Of a stretch of DNA of 64,000 nucleotides, positions 35,521-47,846 are shown one piece after another. The stretch is from Sphingobacteriia bacterium (GTDB taxonomy: Bacteria > Bacteroidota > Bacteroidia > Bacteroidales > UBA7960). The position numbers and the translations under genes are program-made. The DNA is taken from NCBI GenBank assembly GCA_011390785.1, contig JAABRR010000025.1, positions 17,984 through 81,983 of the forward strand, written 5' to 3'. The notes below the pieces were generated by a model that saw nothing but the letters and a program-made list of their open reading frames with translations, ran no database searches and was not told where the DNA came from. Numbering within the stretch: position 1 is the first letter of the stretch; the number at the start of each line of letters is the position of its first letter.

Positions 35521-37344
35521 TTATTCTGCAAACATTTGAAGGCTATGAAGTTTTTTATAATAACCATCAATTGCTATTAGTTGCTCATGATTACCTCTTT
35601 CAACAATTTCGCCATCATGCATTACGCAAATCAGATCGGCATTAATAACCGTTGAAAGCCGGTGCGCAATAACAACGGATGTTCTGTTTTTCATAACATT
35701 GCTCAGAGCTTCCTGCACCAGCTTTTCTGATTCGGTATCCAGCGCTGAAGTGGCTTCATCAAGAATAAGGATGGGTGGATTTTTGAGCACTGCACGGGCA
35801 ATGCTAAGTCTTTGCCTTTGTCCACCAGATAGTTTGTTCCCTCTGTCGCCAATATTGGTATAATATCCTAAAGGAGTTTTCTCAATAAATTCTTGAGCGT
35901 TGGCAATTTCCGCAGCTTTTTTTACATCCTTTTCGGCAATTTTATATTCGCCAAAAGCAATATTATTGAAGAAATTGTCATTAAACAGGATTGCTTCCTG
36001 ACTTACATTTCCCATCAGGGCCCTGATATCATTAACTTTCAACTCTTTTATGTTGATATCATCAAAAAGGATTTCGCCATCAGAAACTTCATAGAATCTT
36101 GGGATCAGATCAACCAGGGTTGATTTTCCGGCTCCTGATTGTCCAACCAAAGCCACTGTTTTTCCTTTTTCAATAATTAGGTTGATATTTTTTAAAACCG
36201 GAATGCTGCCATAGCTGAAACTTACATTTCTGAATTCAATCTTTTCATTGAAAGATTTCATGGGCCTGGCATTAGGATGATCATCAATTACCAGTGGTGC
36301 ATCAAGAATTTCATCTACCCTTTGGGCAGAAGCCATTCCCTTCATAACATTATAGTAGGCTGTTGTAAATGCTTTGGCCGGGTTAATGATTTGGGCAAAT
36401 AGAATAAGATAGGCGATAAACCCCTGAGGCGAAAGGCTGCCTTCAGCATTAAGTACCAATGATCCACCATACCAAACAATAACTACCACCACTGCTGTGC
36501 CAAGGAATTCACTAAGAGGTGATGCCATATATTGCCGTCTGAACATTTTGGTCATGATCAGCGTGTAAAAACTATTGAGACTTAAAAACCGCTGACGCAT
36601 TTTGTTTTCAGCATTAAAAGCTTTGATAACCCTGATTCCTGATAAAGTCTCTTCGAGCATAGAAAGGATTACCCCCAGTTTATTTTGCCCGCGAAGTGCT
36701 GTAGAACGCAATGTTTTGCCAATTCTGCCAATAAGTAATCCACTTAAAGGCAAAAGAATTAATACCACCAAAGTAAGCTGCGGACTAATGATTAGCAGGG
36801 TTACCAGCAACACAATAATTGAAATGGGTTCGCGAAAAAACATCTCCAGCGAGCTGATAATACTATGCTCAATCAGTTGCACATCACTTGTCATACGGCT
36901 TATAAGGTCGCCTTTTTTCTCGTTAGATACAAAAGACAGGGGAAGTTTCAGGGTTTTGTCATACAGTTCATTTCTAATATCCTTAACAACCGTATTACGA
37001 ATCCATGCCAGATGATACATGGCCAGGTATTTAAAACCATTTTTCAGAAAACTCATTAGCAGGGTAAATAATCCCACAAAAATAAGGGCGTTTACATCCC
37101 CCAATCGAATCATTAAAAAACTAATGTAGTAGTAAAAATTGTGTTGTATGGATGATGCATCGAATGCAAAAGGAACGTTTTCTTCTACAATAGGTTGTGT
37201 TTCGAAAAGGATGCCTAAAACAGGAATGATCATGGTTACCGAGAAAACATTAAAAACTACACTAAGGAAGTTAAAGAAAATATTTAACGAAACCTTAGGC
37301 CAATAGGGTTTTATGTAACCAAATATTTTCCTGTATTTATTCAT
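35521..37344 (-). CDS. ABC exporter, fused permease-ATPase (MsbA-like)
   Basis: The 607-residue half-transporter has an N-terminal six-helix membrane domain (residues 1-320, e.g. EKKGDLISRMTSDVQLIE) and a C-terminal nucleotide-binding domain with Walker A VGQSGAGKSTLVDLI, signature LSGGQRQRLSIARA, Walker B ILILDEATSALDTES and the H-loop VIAHRLSTV. It is of the MsbA/multidrug type, working as a homodimer in the inner membrane. In Bacteroidota this gene type, near purB/yidC and cell-envelope genes, is usually taken to flip lipid A-core, but drug or lipid export is also possible. Complete, with normal length. Confidence 0.92.
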   Translation of the reverse strand: MNKYRKIFGYIKPYWPKVSLNIFFNFLSVVFNVFSVTMIIPVLGILFETQPIVEENVPFAFDASSIQHNFYYYISFLMIRLGDVNALIFVGLFTLLMSFLKNGFKYLAMYHLAWIRNTVVKDIRNELYDKTLKLPLSFVSNEKKGDLISRMTSDVQLIEHSIISSLEMFFREPISIIVLLVTLLIISPQLTLVVLILLPLSGLLIGRIGKTLRSTALRGQNKLGVILSMLEETLSGIRVIKAFNAENKMRQRFLSLNSFYTLIMTKMFRRQYMASPLSEFLGTAVVVVIVWYGGSLVLNAEGSLSPQGFIAYLILFAQIINPAKAFTTAYYNVMKGMASAQRVDEILDAPLVIDDHPNARPMKSFNEKIEFRNVSFSYGSIPVLKNINLIIEKGKTVALVGQSGAGKSTLVDLIPRFYEVSDGEILFDDINIKELKVNDIRALMGNVSQEAILFNDNFFNNIAFGEYKIAEKDVKKAAEIANAQEFIEKTPLGYYTNIGDRGNKLSGGQRQRLSIARAVLKNPPILILDEATSALDTESEKLVQEALSNVMKNRTSVVIAHRLSTVINADLICVMHDGEIVERGNHEQLIAIDGYYKKLHSLQMFAE

Positions 37345-37430
37345 TGAAGGGGGGTTGAATTCAAAAACGAAAATTCCTGAACTAAATTATCAAAAATAAG
37401 AAAATCTGTTATTCCCAAATGCAGATAACA

Positions 37431-38789
37431 CTATGGAATTTTGGGTAATATGCCCGTGTAATTCCAGGGAGTAATTTCCAGAAGTGTTTGTTTTATTTCA
37501 CTCTCTACTTTCAGGCCATTGATAAATTCATGAATTGTATCCTGATTTATTGCGGTATGGGTTCGGGTTAGCTCTTTCAGCTTTTCATAGGGTTGGGGAT
37601 AGTTTATTTTTCTAAGTACGGTTTGTATAGCTTCTGCCACTACCATCCAGTTTTCTTCCAGGTCTTTATTAATCTTTTCCTCATTGATGATGAGTTTATC
37701 CAAGCCCTTGCGCGTTGCCTTAATGGCAATGAGCATATGTGCCAATGGAACTCCAATATTTCTTAGAACAGTAGAGTCGGTAAGGTCGCGTTGCAGGCGC
37801 GATACAGGTAGTTTGGCTGCCAGGTGTTCAAACAGTGCCACAGCGATACCAAGATTCCCTTCTGAGTTTTCAAAATCAATAGGGTTTACCTTATGGGGCA
37901 TGGCAGAAGAACCTACTTCGCCTTCCTTTATCTTTTGCTTAAAGTAATTCATTGATATATAGGCCCATGAATCGCGGTTAAGGTCGATAATTATAGTGCA
38001 AATTCTTTTTAAACCATCGAATATTGAAGCCAGAAAGTCGTAATGCTCTATCTGGGTTGTAACTTCAGAACGTTTTAACCTCAGGGTTTTATTTACAAAC
38101 CCATCTGCAAATTCATTCCAGTCAATATCTGGATAGGCTACTTTGTGTGCATTAAAATTTCCGGTAGCTCCGCCAAATTTTGCCGGAAAGGGTAGAGCCA
38201 GAAGTTGGTTAATCTGTCTTTCGAGCCTGTAATAAAACACATATATTTCTTTGCCAACAGTAGTGGGAGATGCCGGTTGTCCATGGGTGTGTGCCAGCAT
38301 CGGAATCTCCATCCATTGTTTGGCCATCTCCTTAAGAGCAGATAACAGCTTGTCGAGCTGTGGAACAATTACTTCCATAATTCCTTCTTTTAGCGAAAGG
38401 GGAATAGCAGTATTGTTTATGTCTTGCGATGTAAGGCCAAAGTGAATAAACTCCTTGTATTGGGAAAGTCCGGCATTATCAAATTTTTCTTTTAAAAAAT
38501 ACTCTACCGCTTTAATATCATGGTTGGTTGTAGATTCAATCTTTTTTATGTTTAGAGCATCTTCGCCTTCAAAATCATGATAAATATCCCTGATTTTCTC
38601 TATATCCTGTTGGGTTAATTCTTTCAGTTCGGGGAGGTTCAGTTTGTGCAATGCGATAAAATATTCCAATTCAACGAAAATACGGTATTGAATCAGGGCA
38701 AATTCGCTAAAGTATTTCTGAAGTTCCTGCGTCTTGTTATGATACCTACCATCTACGGGAGTTATATTGTAAAGGGCTGAACTATCCAT
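37431..38789 (-). CDS. purB: Adenylosuccinate lyase
   Basis: The 452-residue protein begins MDSSALYNITPVDGRYHNKT and carries TTNHDIKAVEYFLKEK, THGQPASPTTVGKEI and the fumarase/aspartase signature GSSAMPHKVNPIDFENSEGN. TSQDINNTA completes the active site. This is the longer, E. coli-like PurB form. It cleaves SAICAR and adenylosuccinate, giving fumarate, in purine synthesis. It is downstream of yidC on the minus strand (86 bases) and upstream of the ABC exporter. Confidence 0.97.
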   Translation of the reverse strand: MDSSALYNITPVDGRYHNKTQELQKYFSEFALIQYRIFVELEYFIALHKLNLPELKELTQQDIEKIRDIYHDFEGEDALNIKKIESTTNHDIKAVEYFLKEKFDNAGLSQYKEFIHFGLTSQDINNTAIPLSLKEGIMEVIVPQLDKLLSALKEMAKQWMEIPMLAHTHGQPASPTTVGKEIYVFYYRLERQINQLLALPFPAKFGGATGNFNAHKVAYPDIDWNEFADGFVNKTLRLKRSEVTTQIEHYDFLASIFDGLKRICTIIIDLNRDSWAYISMNYFKQKIKEGEVGSSAMPHKVNPIDFENSEGNLGIAVALFEHLAAKLPVSRLQRDLTDSTVLRNIGVPLAHMLIAIKATRKGLDKLIINEEKINKDLEENWMVVAEAIQTVLRKINYPQPYEKLKELTRTHTAINQDTIHEFINGLKVESEIKQTLLEITPWNYTGILPKIP

Positions 38790-38875
38790 TTTGACAGGTT
38801 GAAGGTTAATTGAACTAATATCTTTGGTTGCTATTTTTGAAAATTACCCCGAAAATTATTCCGGGGCTGATAAAA

Positions 38876-40804
38876 CTATTTTTTATTTTTTTTCTGCATT
38901 TGCTGTTGCTGGCGAGTCATATCTTCGAGTCGTTTTTGCCAACTCGATTTCTTAACGGGTTTCTTTTTATTTTCTTCAATTTTTTTTCTGATTTTATCTT
39001 CATCAATCATAAACCTGAAAGCATACATCTGTGCAAATGTTATCATATTGGTTAAGAAGTAATAGTAGCTCAGGCCTGATGCAAAACTGTTGAAAACAAA
39101 AAGCAGCATAACGGGCATAAAATATAGCATTGTTTTCATGCCGGGCATTTGTGTACCTGTATCCATCATCTGGCTGTTCATGCGGGTGTAAATGATGGTA
39201 GAAACGGTCATGAGTAATGTAAAAAGACTTACATGATCGCCATAATAAGGAATGGTAAAGGGCAGGTTAAAGATAGAGTCGTAAGAAGATAGGTCGTCTG
39301 CCCATAAAAACCCTTGTTGCCTTAACTCGAAGGATGCCGGGAAAAACCTAAACATGGCCAGTAAAATAGGGAACTGAAGCAGCATGGGCACACAACCAGC
39401 CATGGGATTAACGCCTGCCTTTTTATATAATGCCATTACCGCCTGTTGCTTTTTCATGGCATCTTCCTTTTTAGGGAATTTTTCGCCCAGCTCGGCGATT
39501 TCAGGCTTCAGAACTCTCATTCTGGCGGAAGAGAGATAAGTTTTATAGGCTATAGGGAATAAAATCGTTTTTAATAACAGGGTAAGAACCAGGATGATGA
39601 TACCGTAGTTCCAGTTAAAACTATCGAAATAATTAAATACAGGAATAACAAAGAATTGATTGATCCACCTGAATAATGTCCAACCCAATGGTATCTGGTC
39701 TTCCAGTTTATAATCATAGCTGTTGAGCGTATTGAAGTGATTGGGGCCAAAATAGAACTTCATGGGGAAGTTATTGTCTGCCATCCTGATGTAAGGGATA
39801 TCTATGCTGGCAGTCATTCTTTTTAGTAACGTGTCTTGCACTTCTTCGTATGAGCGCGTACTTACCTCAGCGCCGCTAAAACTTTTTGGAGCTATAAGGG
39901 TAGTTGAAAAGAATTGTTGTTTAAAGGAAACCCACTCAACAGCGGTTCTGAGATTTTCTTCTCCGTCGCGGGTTTCTCTGATTTTATCTACTTCATCATT
40001 CAGAAATTTGTAATAAATCGTAGAAACATTCATTTCATTCTTGCGACTTTTTTCCAGACGGTGCAGATCGGCTTGCCAGTTTAAATTGAGAAAAGTAGTA
40101 TTGGAAGCAATTATATTTTGCATTCCAACGGTATTAAGATTAAGGCCTATCATATAGTCATTACCCTTAATAATATATTCAAACTCAATGTAACTTGGGT
40201 TTTCCGGCGAATGATTATCCGGATAGAGTCTCATGGGCAAAACCAGCGAATCATTACCAGAAACCTTCAAAAGGTTGGTGTTTGCAATTCGTGCTGGATT
40301 AATAGCAGGTTCAAAAAACAGATCACCAGTTGATATAAGCCTGTTGGCAGAATAAAACTGAATATTGAAGAAATCGTTTTCGTCAGAAAGCAGAACAAGG
40401 GGTTTTTGATCCCAGGTTTTAAACTCCTTAAGTTCAACAGAAGTTATATGCCCCCCTTTTTTTGAGATATTTATTTTTAGCCGATCATTTTCAACAACAA
40501 GATGGTCATTTTCACCTTGTACCGAACCTGCAAAAAAGCCCATTTTATCATGCAATACTGCCTGAGCAACTGAATCGTTCTGTATATTTTGAATTTCGTT
40601 TTCCGGGCTTGTGGTTGTGGGGGTTTCCAGGTTTGCTGCTTCCAGTTCTCTTAAACGCTCTTGCTCGGCTTCGCGAATAGCTGCTATACTGTCTTGTTGG
40701 CGTTGTATTTGTGCTCGTTCCTCTTCTGATGGAGTATTGAGAATAGCAAATCCAATTAAGATTACAAAAATGAGAACCAGACCAATAATGTTATCTCTGT
40801 TCAT
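38876..40804 (-). CDS. yidC: Membrane protein insertase YidC
   Basis: The 642-residue protein has the Gram-negative layout: N-terminal membrane anchor (NIIGLVLIFVILIGFAIL), a Glu/Gln-rich linker, a large periplasmic beta domain (about 90-350) and the conserved five-helix insertase core (WNYGIIILVLTLLLKTILFP, YKTYLSSARMRVLKPEI, PMAGCVPMLLQFPILLAMF, FMPVMLLFVFNSFASGLS), then a basic Lys/Gln-rich tail for ribosome contact. It inserts inner-membrane proteins alone or with SecYEG. It lies 205 bases downstream of pyrG, an order common in Bacteroidota. Confidence 0.97.
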   Translation of the reverse strand: MNRDNIIGLVLIFVILIGFAILNTPSEEERAQIQRQQDSIAAIREAEQERLRELEAANLETPTTTSPENEIQNIQNDSVAQAVLHDKMGFFAGSVQGENDHLVVENDRLKINISKKGGHITSVELKEFKTWDQKPLVLLSDENDFFNIQFYSANRLISTGDLFFEPAINPARIANTNLLKVSGNDSLVLPMRLYPDNHSPENPSYIEFEYIIKGNDYMIGLNLNTVGMQNIIASNTTFLNLNWQADLHRLEKSRKNEMNVSTIYYKFLNDEVDKIRETRDGEENLRTAVEWVSFKQQFFSTTLIAPKSFSGAEVSTRSYEEVQDTLLKRMTASIDIPYIRMADNNFPMKFYFGPNHFNTLNSYDYKLEDQIPLGWTLFRWINQFFVIPVFNYFDSFNWNYGIIILVLTLLLKTILFPIAYKTYLSSARMRVLKPEIAELGEKFPKKEDAMKKQQAVMALYKKAGVNPMAGCVPMLLQFPILLAMFRFFPASFELRQQGFLWADDLSSYDSIFNLPFTIPYYGDHVSLFTLLMTVSTIIYTRMNSQMMDTGTQMPGMKTMLYFMPVMLLFVFNSFASGLSYYYFLTNMITFAQMYAFRFMIDEDKIRKKIEENKKKPVKKSSWQKRLEDMTRQQQQMQKKNKK

Positions 40805-41009
40805 TCTAAGTGAGGGTTATAATATTTGTATTGTTAAGAAAAAGTCTTCTGATGTGGTTTTTAAAACAGTTTGCAAAAGTACGAAATGTTCGTTAAACCA
40901 TCTTAATCAATATTCCATAAATAATGGTTAGTTTTTGCATTCGGAAAACCCAAATTGTATATCAGTAAATACCTGATTTTTCAAAATTTATTTTAGATTT
41001 TATTTTGCC

Positions 41010-43103
<2,094 letters not shown>

Positions 43104-44273
43104 ATGAAAATCAGCCAGCCGGTAGTAATAAAAATCATGTTTTTTCTCAGTTTTGCCTCATCAGCAGCATGGTTGTCTTATTTTAACCTGTTTTTGAAAA
43201 ATTATGTTGGTCTTACCGATGGCCAGATTGGTATTGTTATAGCTATTCAGCAAGTGAATACTTTGCTTATATTACCTGTTTGGGGCATCATTGCCGATCG
43301 TTTTGGACGAAAAAATATTCTTACACTTACCATAATCATTTCTGTTTTTACGCTTTATGGATTTATTCTGCAGAAATCTTTCCTGTCAGTTTTATTGTTT
43401 ACCTATTTATTTACATTGTTTTATAATCCTATCAATCCATTAATGGACAGTGTATCTCTTGATTTTCTGGAACAATCAAAAAAAGGTTCGTACGGAATAT
43501 TCAGGTTATGGGCATCGGTTGGTTGGGCAGTATCGTCGGTTACTACAGGGTTATTTATCAATGAAACCAACTCTCAATATATTTTTGTAATAGCATCAAC
43601 CATTTTGCTGGTAAATTTTATAATACTAAAATTTCTTTACAAGCCTCTTAAGGTTACCAAAACTTTAAAGTCGATGAAATTGTCTCATATCAGAGATGTT
43701 TTTCTTAGTGACAAAAGGCTATATAGCATTTTAATCATTATGCTCTTTTATGGCATCTTTTCGTCTCCAATGCATTTTTTTATCAATATTTACTATATGG
43801 AAATAGGAGGCGGTTACCACCATGTTGGGTATGCTTACCTGTTTCAAGCTTTGGCCGAGGTGCCTTTCTTTCTTTTTGGAAAAAAGATTATTGAACGCTT
43901 TGGTGCACGACGTCTTATCATTTTTACTATGATTGTTACATCGTTTAGACTAATTTCCTATGGGCTTATCTCAGATCCCTGGTTTGCAATAATTGTTGGA
44001 ACAGTTCATGGAATATCGCTCGGGCTGTTTATTCTGTCTTTTATTGCTTTTGTGCACCAGTTTATTCCAGCAGAATTCAGGGCTACGGGGCAGTCTTTTG
44101 TTTATGCATTCTATTTTGGTGGTGGTTTGGCAATTGGGAATATATTTACCGGTTTCCTATCCCAAAATATGGGCATGCAAAATACCATGCTTGTGCAGGG
44201 TTCACTCACCTTCTTACTGGTTTTGATAACAGTAATTATTTTAAAGCTTAGTCGTAAATCTGCTATTCAATAA
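43104..44273 (+). CDS. MFS transporter, LacY/NupG-like (MFS_1_like)
   Basis: A start at 43104 (MKISQPVVIKIMFFLSFASS, 389 residues) puts the first membrane helix at the N-terminus; the frame extends 11 codons upstream to 43071. About 12 membrane segments are seen with the MFS loop motif GIIADRFGRKNILT after helix 2 and FRLWASVGWAVSSVTTGLF in the middle. The arrangement YFNLFLKNYVGLTDGQIG is typical of the PPP/LacY-like permease group, whose members carry sugars, nucleosides or phenylpropionate. Substrate not assignable. Stands alone, divergent from pyrG. Confidence 0.88.
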   Translation: MKISQPVVIKIMFFLSFASSAAWLSYFNLFLKNYVGLTDGQIGIVIAIQQVNTLLILPVWGIIADRFGRKNILTLTIIISVFTLYGFILQKSFLSVLLFTYLFTLFYNPINPLMDSVSLDFLEQSKKGSYGIFRLWASVGWAVSSVTTGLFINETNSQYIFVIASTILLVNFIILKFLYKPLKVTKTLKSMKLSHIRDVFLSDKRLYSILIIMLFYGIFSSPMHFFINIYYMEIGGGYHHVGYAYLFQALAEVPFFLFGKKIIERFGARRLIIFTMIVTSFRLISYGLISDPWFAIIVGTVHGISLGLFILSFIAFVHQFIPAEFRATGQSFVYAFYFGGGLAIGNIFTGFLSQNMGMQNTMLVQGSLTFLLVLITVIILKLSRKSAIQ

Positions 44274-44483
44274 TAAATCAAAACTGTTTATTGTCAGGTT
44301 TATCAAAGAATGCAGTCATGTTTTACTCTGTTTAATGCTTTTAAAACTTATTTGAACAAAGCCAAATAAAAGATGTTAAGAAAAGTGACTTGAAAAAAAT
44401 GAACCTGGAAAAATATCAGAGCTACTGTTAATTTTTTTAAGTTTTAAATTTGAATAGTATTTAACCAGATCAAGAGAAATAAA

Positions 44484-45089
44484 ATGAAAATAAGCATAGT
44501 ATACAGTAATCACCACTCTGGAAATTTTAATGAAGAGCTATTAAATACCCTTACCGATAGTCTTATAGAGAATGGTCATGAAATAGCGGTTCGCGATTTA
44601 TACAAAATGGATTTTAATCCTGTTCTAAAAACCAGCGATTTTGAGTCTATCTCATCAGGGAATATACCTAAGGATATTTTGCGCGAACAGGAATTTGTAA
44701 AATGGGCCGACTTGTTGGTATTTATTTATCCCTTATGGTGGGGTGGCATGCCAGCTATATTGAAAGGGTATATAGACAGGGTTTTCTCTTGGGGTTTTGC
44801 CTATAAATCCAACGGTAGCGGTGGCACTTATCCACTTTTAACAGGCAAAAAGGCGATTGTAATGTCTACCATGGGCCAATCGAGAGCTGATTATGAAAAA
44901 GGGATGTTTCAGGCCATGAATCTGGTAAATGTGGAAGGTGTGTTTGGATTTTGTGGCGTTGAAGTTACTGATCAGCTTTATTTCAGTTCAATTCATAACG
45001 TTTCAGACACTGAAAAACTTAATTATATCAAGCAGGCAGTTAAGGCAGTTAAATCACTGGAAGTTCTTGCAGAATCTTCTGAGAGATAA
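44484..45089 (+). CDS. Flavodoxin-fold NAD(P)H oxidoreductase
   Basis: The 201-residue protein belongs to the NQO1/modulator-of-drug-activity-like flavodoxin_2 family: N-terminal KISIVYSNHHSGNFNEEL (FMN/FAD phosphate loop), then FIYPLWWGGMPAILKGYIDR and VFSWGFAYK, and YFSSIHNVS near the end. Such enzymes reduce quinones or other small electrophiles with NAD(P)H by two electrons. Cytoplasmic, no partner gene; it converges on pyrC with only 13 bases between the stops and no visible terminator. Confidence 0.88.
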   Translation: MKISIVYSNHHSGNFNEELLNTLTDSLIENGHEIAVRDLYKMDFNPVLKTSDFESISSGNIPKDILREQEFVKWADLLVFIYPLWWGGMPAILKGYIDRVFSWGFAYKSNGSGGTYPLLTGKKAIVMSTMGQSRADYEKGMFQAMNLVNVEGVFGFCGVEVTDQLYFSSIHNVSDTEKLNYIKQAVKAVKSLEVLAESSER

Positions 45090-45102
45090 TTATTGTAATT
45101 TA

Positions 45103-46452
45103 TTACCTGTCAAATTCAAGAGCTTTTCCCCTGAAATTTTCATCGAATTTTCCCTTGTTATAAACCAATTTGCCATTGATAAAGGTGTGTGTTGGTGTTC
45201 CATGAAAAGTTTGTCCTTCAAAGGGAGACCATTTACATTTATAAAGAATGTTTTCCCGACTAACCATGTATTGTTTATTGGGATTGAAAATTACCAGGTC
45301 GGCAAAATATCCTTTTCTTATAAATCCTCTGTTTTTTATCTTAAAGCAAACTGCAGGATTATGGCACATCCATTGGACCAGCAGGTGAAATGGTAATTTA
45401 CGTTTTGTAAGAGAATCTGCCATGGCTTGCAGGCTATGCTGAACCAGAGGACCGCCTGAAGGGGCCGAAAGATAGGGCATTTGTTTTTCTTCAAGAGTAT
45501 GGGGTGCATGATCTGTGGCTATAACGTCGAGCTTGCCAGCCTGCAGGGCGTCCCACAGAGCTTCCCTGTCAGAATAATTCTTTACCGCCGGGTTCCATTT
45601 GATCATATTTCCCTTTTCAGCATAATCTTCTGATGTAAACCATAAATGATGTATACAAGCTTCACCCGTGATTCTTTTTTGTTCAAGGGGTATGTCGTTT
45701 TCAAAGAGTGCTGTTTCTACTGCTGTTGAAAGATGGAGTACATGAAGCCGCGTATTGTATTTACGGGCCAGGTGCACAGCTTTTTGTGATGATAGCAAAC
45801 AGGCAAAATGGTTGCGTATGGCAGGATGGTGTGATGGAGAAATGGCGTCACCATATTTCATTTTGTATTTCTCTGTATTGGCTCTTATGGTTGCTTCATC
45901 TTCACAATGTGTGGCAACCAATGTTCTGGCTTCAGAAAAAATCCGGCTCAGTGCTTCATCATTGTCAACCAGCATATTACCGGTTGATGAACCCATAAAT
46001 ATTTTTATGCCGCAAACTTTCTTTATATCAATTTTATTGAGTTCATCAAAATTATCGTTGGTAGCTCCCATAAAAAATGAGTAGTTGGCAAAGCTATTGG
46101 CTGCACCAAGTTTGAATTTTTCGTTAAGGACTTCAATGGTTGTGGCTTGCGGTTTGGTGTTGGGCATTTCCATAAACGATGTAATCCCTCCGGCCACAGC
46201 AGCCCTTGATTCTGTAAATATCTCTGCTTTATGGGTTAGCCCTGGTTCTCTGAAGTGAACCTGGTCATCAATAATTCCGGGAAGAAGGTAATTGTTCTCT
46301 GCATCAACTACAAGCTCACAATCTTGCAAAAGGTTTTCAGGGAACGACACATGATAAATTTCTTCAATAATATCGTTTTCGATTAGTACAGCCCCTTCTG
46401 TTACTTGCCCTTCATTTACTATTTTTGCATTGATTATTAGCTTTTTGCTCAT
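45103..46452 (-). CDS. pyrC: Dihydroorotase, class I
   Basis: The 449-residue amidohydrolase shows LLPGIIDDQVHFREPGLTHK, SFMEMPNTKPQAT, KIFMGSSTGNML with the Lys expected to be carboxylated, ATHCEDEA, LHVLHLSTA, DVIATDHAPHTLEEK and SGGPLVQHSLQAM. It closes carbamoyl-aspartate to dihydroorotate in pyrimidine synthesis. In the first metal motif the usual His-x-His reads Gln-x-His (DQVHF); as far as I recall this is common in Bacteroidota dihydroorotases, not damage. It follows the mannosyltransferase gene by 33 bases on the minus strand, an order seen in other Bacteroidota. Confidence 0.95.
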   Translation of the reverse strand: MSKKLIINAKIVNEGQVTEGAVLIENDIIEEIYHVSFPENLLQDCELVVDAENNYLLPGIIDDQVHFREPGLTHKAEIFTESRAAVAGGITSFMEMPNTKPQATTIEVLNEKFKLGAANSFANYSFFMGATNDNFDELNKIDIKKVCGIKIFMGSSTGNMLVDNDEALSRIFSEARTLVATHCEDEATIRANTEKYKMKYGDAISPSHHPAIRNHFACLLSSQKAVHLARKYNTRLHVLHLSTAVETALFENDIPLEQKRITGEACIHHLWFTSEDYAEKGNMIKWNPAVKNYSDREALWDALQAGKLDVIATDHAPHTLEEKQMPYLSAPSGGPLVQHSLQAMADSLTKRKLPFHLLVQWMCHNPAVCFKIKNRGFIRKGYFADLVIFNPNKQYMVSRENILYKCKWSPFEGQTFHGTPTHTFINGKLVYNKGKFDENFRGKALEFDR

Positions 46453-46485
46453 TTTGGTAAGATATTAGGCATAAAAAAATCAGCC

Positions 46486-47235
46486 TTAAATGTTACTGCC
46501 TTCAAACTTTTTGTAGGAACTGAACAAACTTCTCATGCGCAGTTTAATAACCCCTAATACAGCCTCTTTAAATATTCCTTTCGACATTTTTGACTCCCCA
46601 TGTGTGCGGTCTGTAAAGATTATGGAGATTTCTTTTATTTTGAAACCGAGTTTCCATGTAATAAATTTCATCTCTATCTGAAAAGCATATCCGGTAAATT
46701 TTATTTTATCAAGGTTAATGGCTTCCAGTACATGTCTTCGGTAGCATTTAAAACCTGCTGTAGTGTCACGTACTTTCATTCGGGTAACCAATCTTACGTA
46801 TGCCGAAGCATAATACGACATTAGTACGCGTCCCATGGGCCAATTAATAACATTTACACCATTTATGTATCGTGATCCTATAGCAAGGTCATAGCCTTCC
46901 AGGGCACATGCATCGTATAGTTTTAAGAGGTCTTGTGGGTTGTGAGAAAAATCAGCATCCATTTCAAAAATATACTCATAGTTTCGTTGCAATGCCCATT
47001 TAAATCCATATATATAGGCTGTGCCCAAACCTTGTTTACCTTTTCTTACCTCAATAAATAATCGTTGCGAAAATTCTGAAATAAGAGTTTTTACGATATC
47101 GGCTGTTCCATCTGGTGAGTTATCATCAATTATAAGGATATGAAAAGATTTTCGTAATGAAAAAATTTTTCTTATAATTCTTTCAATATTTTCTTTCTCC
47201 TTATATGTGGGTATGATAATCAGACTGTCTGCCAC
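46486..47235 (-). CDS. Polyprenol-phosphate mannosyltransferase-like GT2
   Basis: The start is GTG at 47235, giving 249 residues beginning (M)ADSLIIIPTYKEKENIERI. GT2 motifs typical of DPM1-like enzymes follow: LIIDDNSPDGTADIV, QGLGTAYIYGFKWAL, FEMDADFSHNPQDL with the DxD, GSRYINGVNVINWPMGR, DTTAGFKCYRR and FTDRTHGESKMS. It lacks a membrane domain, like the soluble DPM1 catalytic subunit. It would load mannose or another sugar onto polyprenyl phosphate for use in the envelope, at the cytoplasmic face. It is upstream of pyrC and likely cotranscribed with it. Confidence 0.92.
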   Translation of the reverse strand: MADSLIIIPTYKEKENIERIIRKIFSLRKSFHILIIDDNSPDGTADIVKTLISEFSQRLFIEVRKGKQGLGTAYIYGFKWALQRNYEYIFEMDADFSHNPQDLLKLYDACALEGYDLAIGSRYINGVNVINWPMGRVLMSYYASAYVRLVTRMKVRDTTAGFKCYRRHVLEAINLDKIKFTGYAFQIEMKFITWKLGFKIKEISIIFTDRTHGESKMSKGIFKEAVLGVIKLRMRSLFSSYKKFEGSNI

Positions 47236-47846
47236 TGCCTTTCGTATTTTTTGAATGATAGCTCTTTGCCCTTCCTTGATAATAAGACCTGATAATGCAG
47301 GCTTTTCAAATAAATTATTGCAAGGGTCAAAAATAAGGTTTTGTTTTTAAAACTGAAAAATTTTTTAGTAATATTATAAAGGACCTTTTATTACTTAACA
47401 ATGCTTTGTAATTGTCACATAATTAGTTAATTGCATTTTTTTGGATACTAAAAAAGGAACGCAATTGTATTCCTTTTATTGTTAAGGTGCCATTGGGTCG
47501 CTAAAGATAAACCTTATACGGAAGACTGTTTGCATCTCTATTTCCTGCACGGGTGGTAATTTTTTAAATTAGATATTCCATGCCATGTAGTCCTGATCTA
47601 TAATATGGTAATAATGTATTTTTCTTCTTTTCAGGTTGCTGTTATCCAAGTTTAAAAATTTTAATCAGAAGATTATTTTTTCCCCGAAAAAACAGATAAG
47701 AAAATGTTTAAAGGCTGTTATACTTTATTTTTGACATATTTTGTTTTGAACTTTCATCCCTTTCAAAGGGTTAAATACATCTGAAAAGCCCTGTCGGGAA
47801 ATTCTGATTTTTTATTTTCAACAAGAATATTTTAAAGATTAGTTAT
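47236..47846. other. 611-bp intergenic region with one hairpin
   Basis: No coding frame with family support was found between the divergent mannosyltransferase and SDR genes. A hairpin AAAAGGAA (47452-47459) / TTCCTTTT (47470-47477) with a 10-base loop lies in it. The SDR start is at 47847; promoter elements are not clear. Confidence 0.5.

Noticed and set aside
45103..46452. Inactive dihydroorotase because the first metal His is Gln
   Set aside because: DQVHFREPG appears to be the normal form in Bacteroidota dihydroorotases, and all other metal ligands are present.
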